From Paenibacillus sp. UNC451MF (GTDB taxonomy: Bacteria > Bacillota > Bacilli > Paenibacillales > NBRC-103111), in the NCBI RefSeq assembly GCF_000686845.1, contig NZ_JMLS01000018.1, positions 1 through 64,000 on the forward strand: DNA of 64,000 bases, given 5' to 3'. Shown one piece after another: positions 63,019 to 64,000 of the stretch (position 1 is the first letter of the stretch; every line of letters starts with the position of its first letter). The notes beneath the pieces are model-generated. The model searched no databases. It was not told the origin of the DNA and saw nothing but the letters and a program-made list of their open reading frames with translations. The position numbers and the translations under genes were made by a program.

Positions 63019-64000
63019 ATTCTAATTGGAGGTTCAAAATAATCTCGGAACAGATCGCGTTCGGTAGCCGCAGGGTAGCCGAGTGCATATACCGAAGTGG
63101 CTTGGATATCCAGTTCCAACAACGGAGAAGGTTTAGGTAATGAAGTTACTTTAGTGACTACCGGAACCTTCGCCGTTTTTTTCATACAATGGAGCAGTTC
63201 GCGGCCTTGTTCGCTAAAGCCGAGCACCCTCAAATAGGGAACGCCTTGACCAATCAGGGCTGTTGACAGCTTAGGCTTTGAATGGTTAAGTAAAATTCTT
63301 AACAGCATACGCTGAAGCTTGGTTCTTGTGTAGCGTTTTGTCTTAAGCAATCCTAACAAGTCTTCTACAACATGATTAGAGCTTGTTGAAAGGGAAGGCA
63401 AGGATTGTTTAATACGGTGTTCGAGCCCTTCGGTAACCTCATGATATTCAGCGAGCTCAGCGGCACTATGATTCATCAACTGCAGCAGCAGAGGCTTAGC
63501 ATAATGCTCCCATCCTAAAGGGGCGCGGCTCTTGCTCCACTCGCGTGTTAGCACTTCCATCGTGCTTGTAGGAACATAAGGTGCAATATCTTCAAGCTTT
63601 TGCTGTTCGAATAACATGTGCCGAAGAGCTGTAGCACTAGCGATTTGTTGATCGGTTATGTCAGTCTGATGATAGCTGGCTTTTTGGCGTGTAATGGTTA
63701 GAGGCTCAATACGACTATGCAAACGTTTAAGAGCTATGAGATAATGAAGGCCGAGCGTATTGTTAGGCTTTGCAAGCTCGGTAGCATCTGTGCCCGGTAT
63801 ATACCGGCTTATCGCTCTACCATAGGCAGCGGGATAAGGGATCCCGGCCTTTAACTCCTGCTGTAGAAGCTCGTGGAACACGGGAGATTCTTCGTGTTGG
63901 GCATTGGCGACCTGGTGAAGCCAGTCAATGTCCCCGCTTTCGCTCCCAAAGCACAGGAAGTCCACAACGCCGGTAGCGTCTAGAGCGGATATTGCGCCAA
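63015..64000 (-). CDS. tmcAL: tRNA-Met cytidine acetate ligase TmcAL/YlbM (3' part)
   Basis: The frame stays open to base 64000, so the 5' end is outside. In the visible ~327 residues the start region GAISALDATGVVDFLCFGSE matches the middle of TmcAL, after the N-terminal nucleotidyltransferase HxGH motif that must lie beyond the window. SRAPLGWEHYAKPLLLQ and TRTKLQRMLLRILLN are further family blocks. TmcAL activates acetate with ATP and forms N4-acetylcytidine at the wobble base of elongator tRNA-Met. Confidence 0.88.
   Translation of the reverse strand, partial: GAISALDATGVVDFLCFGSESGDIDWLHQVANAQHEESPVFHELLQQELKAGIPYPAAYGRAISRYIPGTDATELAKPNNTLGLHYLIALKRLHSRIEPLTITRQKASYHQTDITDQQIASATALRHMLFEQQKLEDIAPYVPTSTMEVLTREWSKSRAPLGWEHYAKPLLLQLMNHSAAELAEYHEVTEGLEHRIKQSLPSLSTSSNHVVEDLLGLLKTKRYTRTKLQRMLLRILLNHSKPKLSTALIGQGVPYLRVLGFSEQGRELLHCMKKTAKVPVVTKVTSLPKPSPLLELDIQATSVYALGYPAATERDLFRDYFEPPIRI

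Overview
The window is a chromosomal segment of an endospore-forming Firmicute, most likely Paenibacillaceae (Paenibacillus-like). The evidence is the gene order, which follows the Bacillus subtilis yloA-yloV/recG block, sporulation genes (spoVM, spoVIF, ylbJ), strong AGGAGG-type ribosome sites with many TTG/GTG starts, and a type-2 isoleucyl-tRNA synthetase behind a T-box leader. Almost all of it is core genome. The only mobile-element trace is the C-terminal end of an IS1182-type transposase at the left edge. I saw no tRNA, rRNA, CRISPR array, prophage or replication origin.

Layout. 1-7.8 kb: transposase end, Ca2+/H+ exchanger, SDR protein, Asp23-family protein, FtsW-type SEDS polymerase, YugN-like protein, M20 amidohydrolase, CBS protein, Gfo/Idh/MocA oxidoreductase. 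7.8-11.3 kb: promoter, T-box and ileS. 11.3-16.8 kb: lipoprotein nuclease, a bacterial XPB helicase translationally coupled to a large partner carrying the same accessory domain, then ylbF-ylbG. 17-20.3 kb: unknown protein, LysR regulator, PHP phosphoesterase, galU. 20.4-49.2 kb: the ylo-like housekeeping block: rqcH, Ca2+ P-type ATPase, dapF, a homocysteine methyltransferase/MTHFR fusion, yicC, remA, gmk, rpoZ, coaBC, priA, def, fmt, rsmB, rlmN, prpC, prkC, rsgA, rpe, a small membrane protein, spoVM (26 codons), rpmB, yloU, fakA, degV/fakB, recG. Many of these overlap or nearly touch and are probably co-transcribed.

49.3-59 kb is more accessory: spoVIF, a Tat-exported beta-helix protein, flavohemoglobin with a perfect Crp/Fnr box facing a minimal Crp/Fnr regulator, a tandem-duplicated unknown protein, a lipoprotein/glutathionylspermidine-synthase-like/DUF350 cassette followed by an ECF41 sigma factor, a SRAP protein that has lost most catalytic residues, and a membrane metallophosphoesterase. 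59.3-64 kb: rsmD, coaD, ylbJ, ylbL and the 3' part of ylbM.

The best leads for new biology are the ATP-grasp/DUF350 cassette with an orphan ECF41 factor, the XPB-partner pair with a shared domain, the degenerate SRAP protein, the Crp/Fnr box centred near -41.5 of hmp, and three tandem ~42-bp hairpin repeats just upstream of remA.
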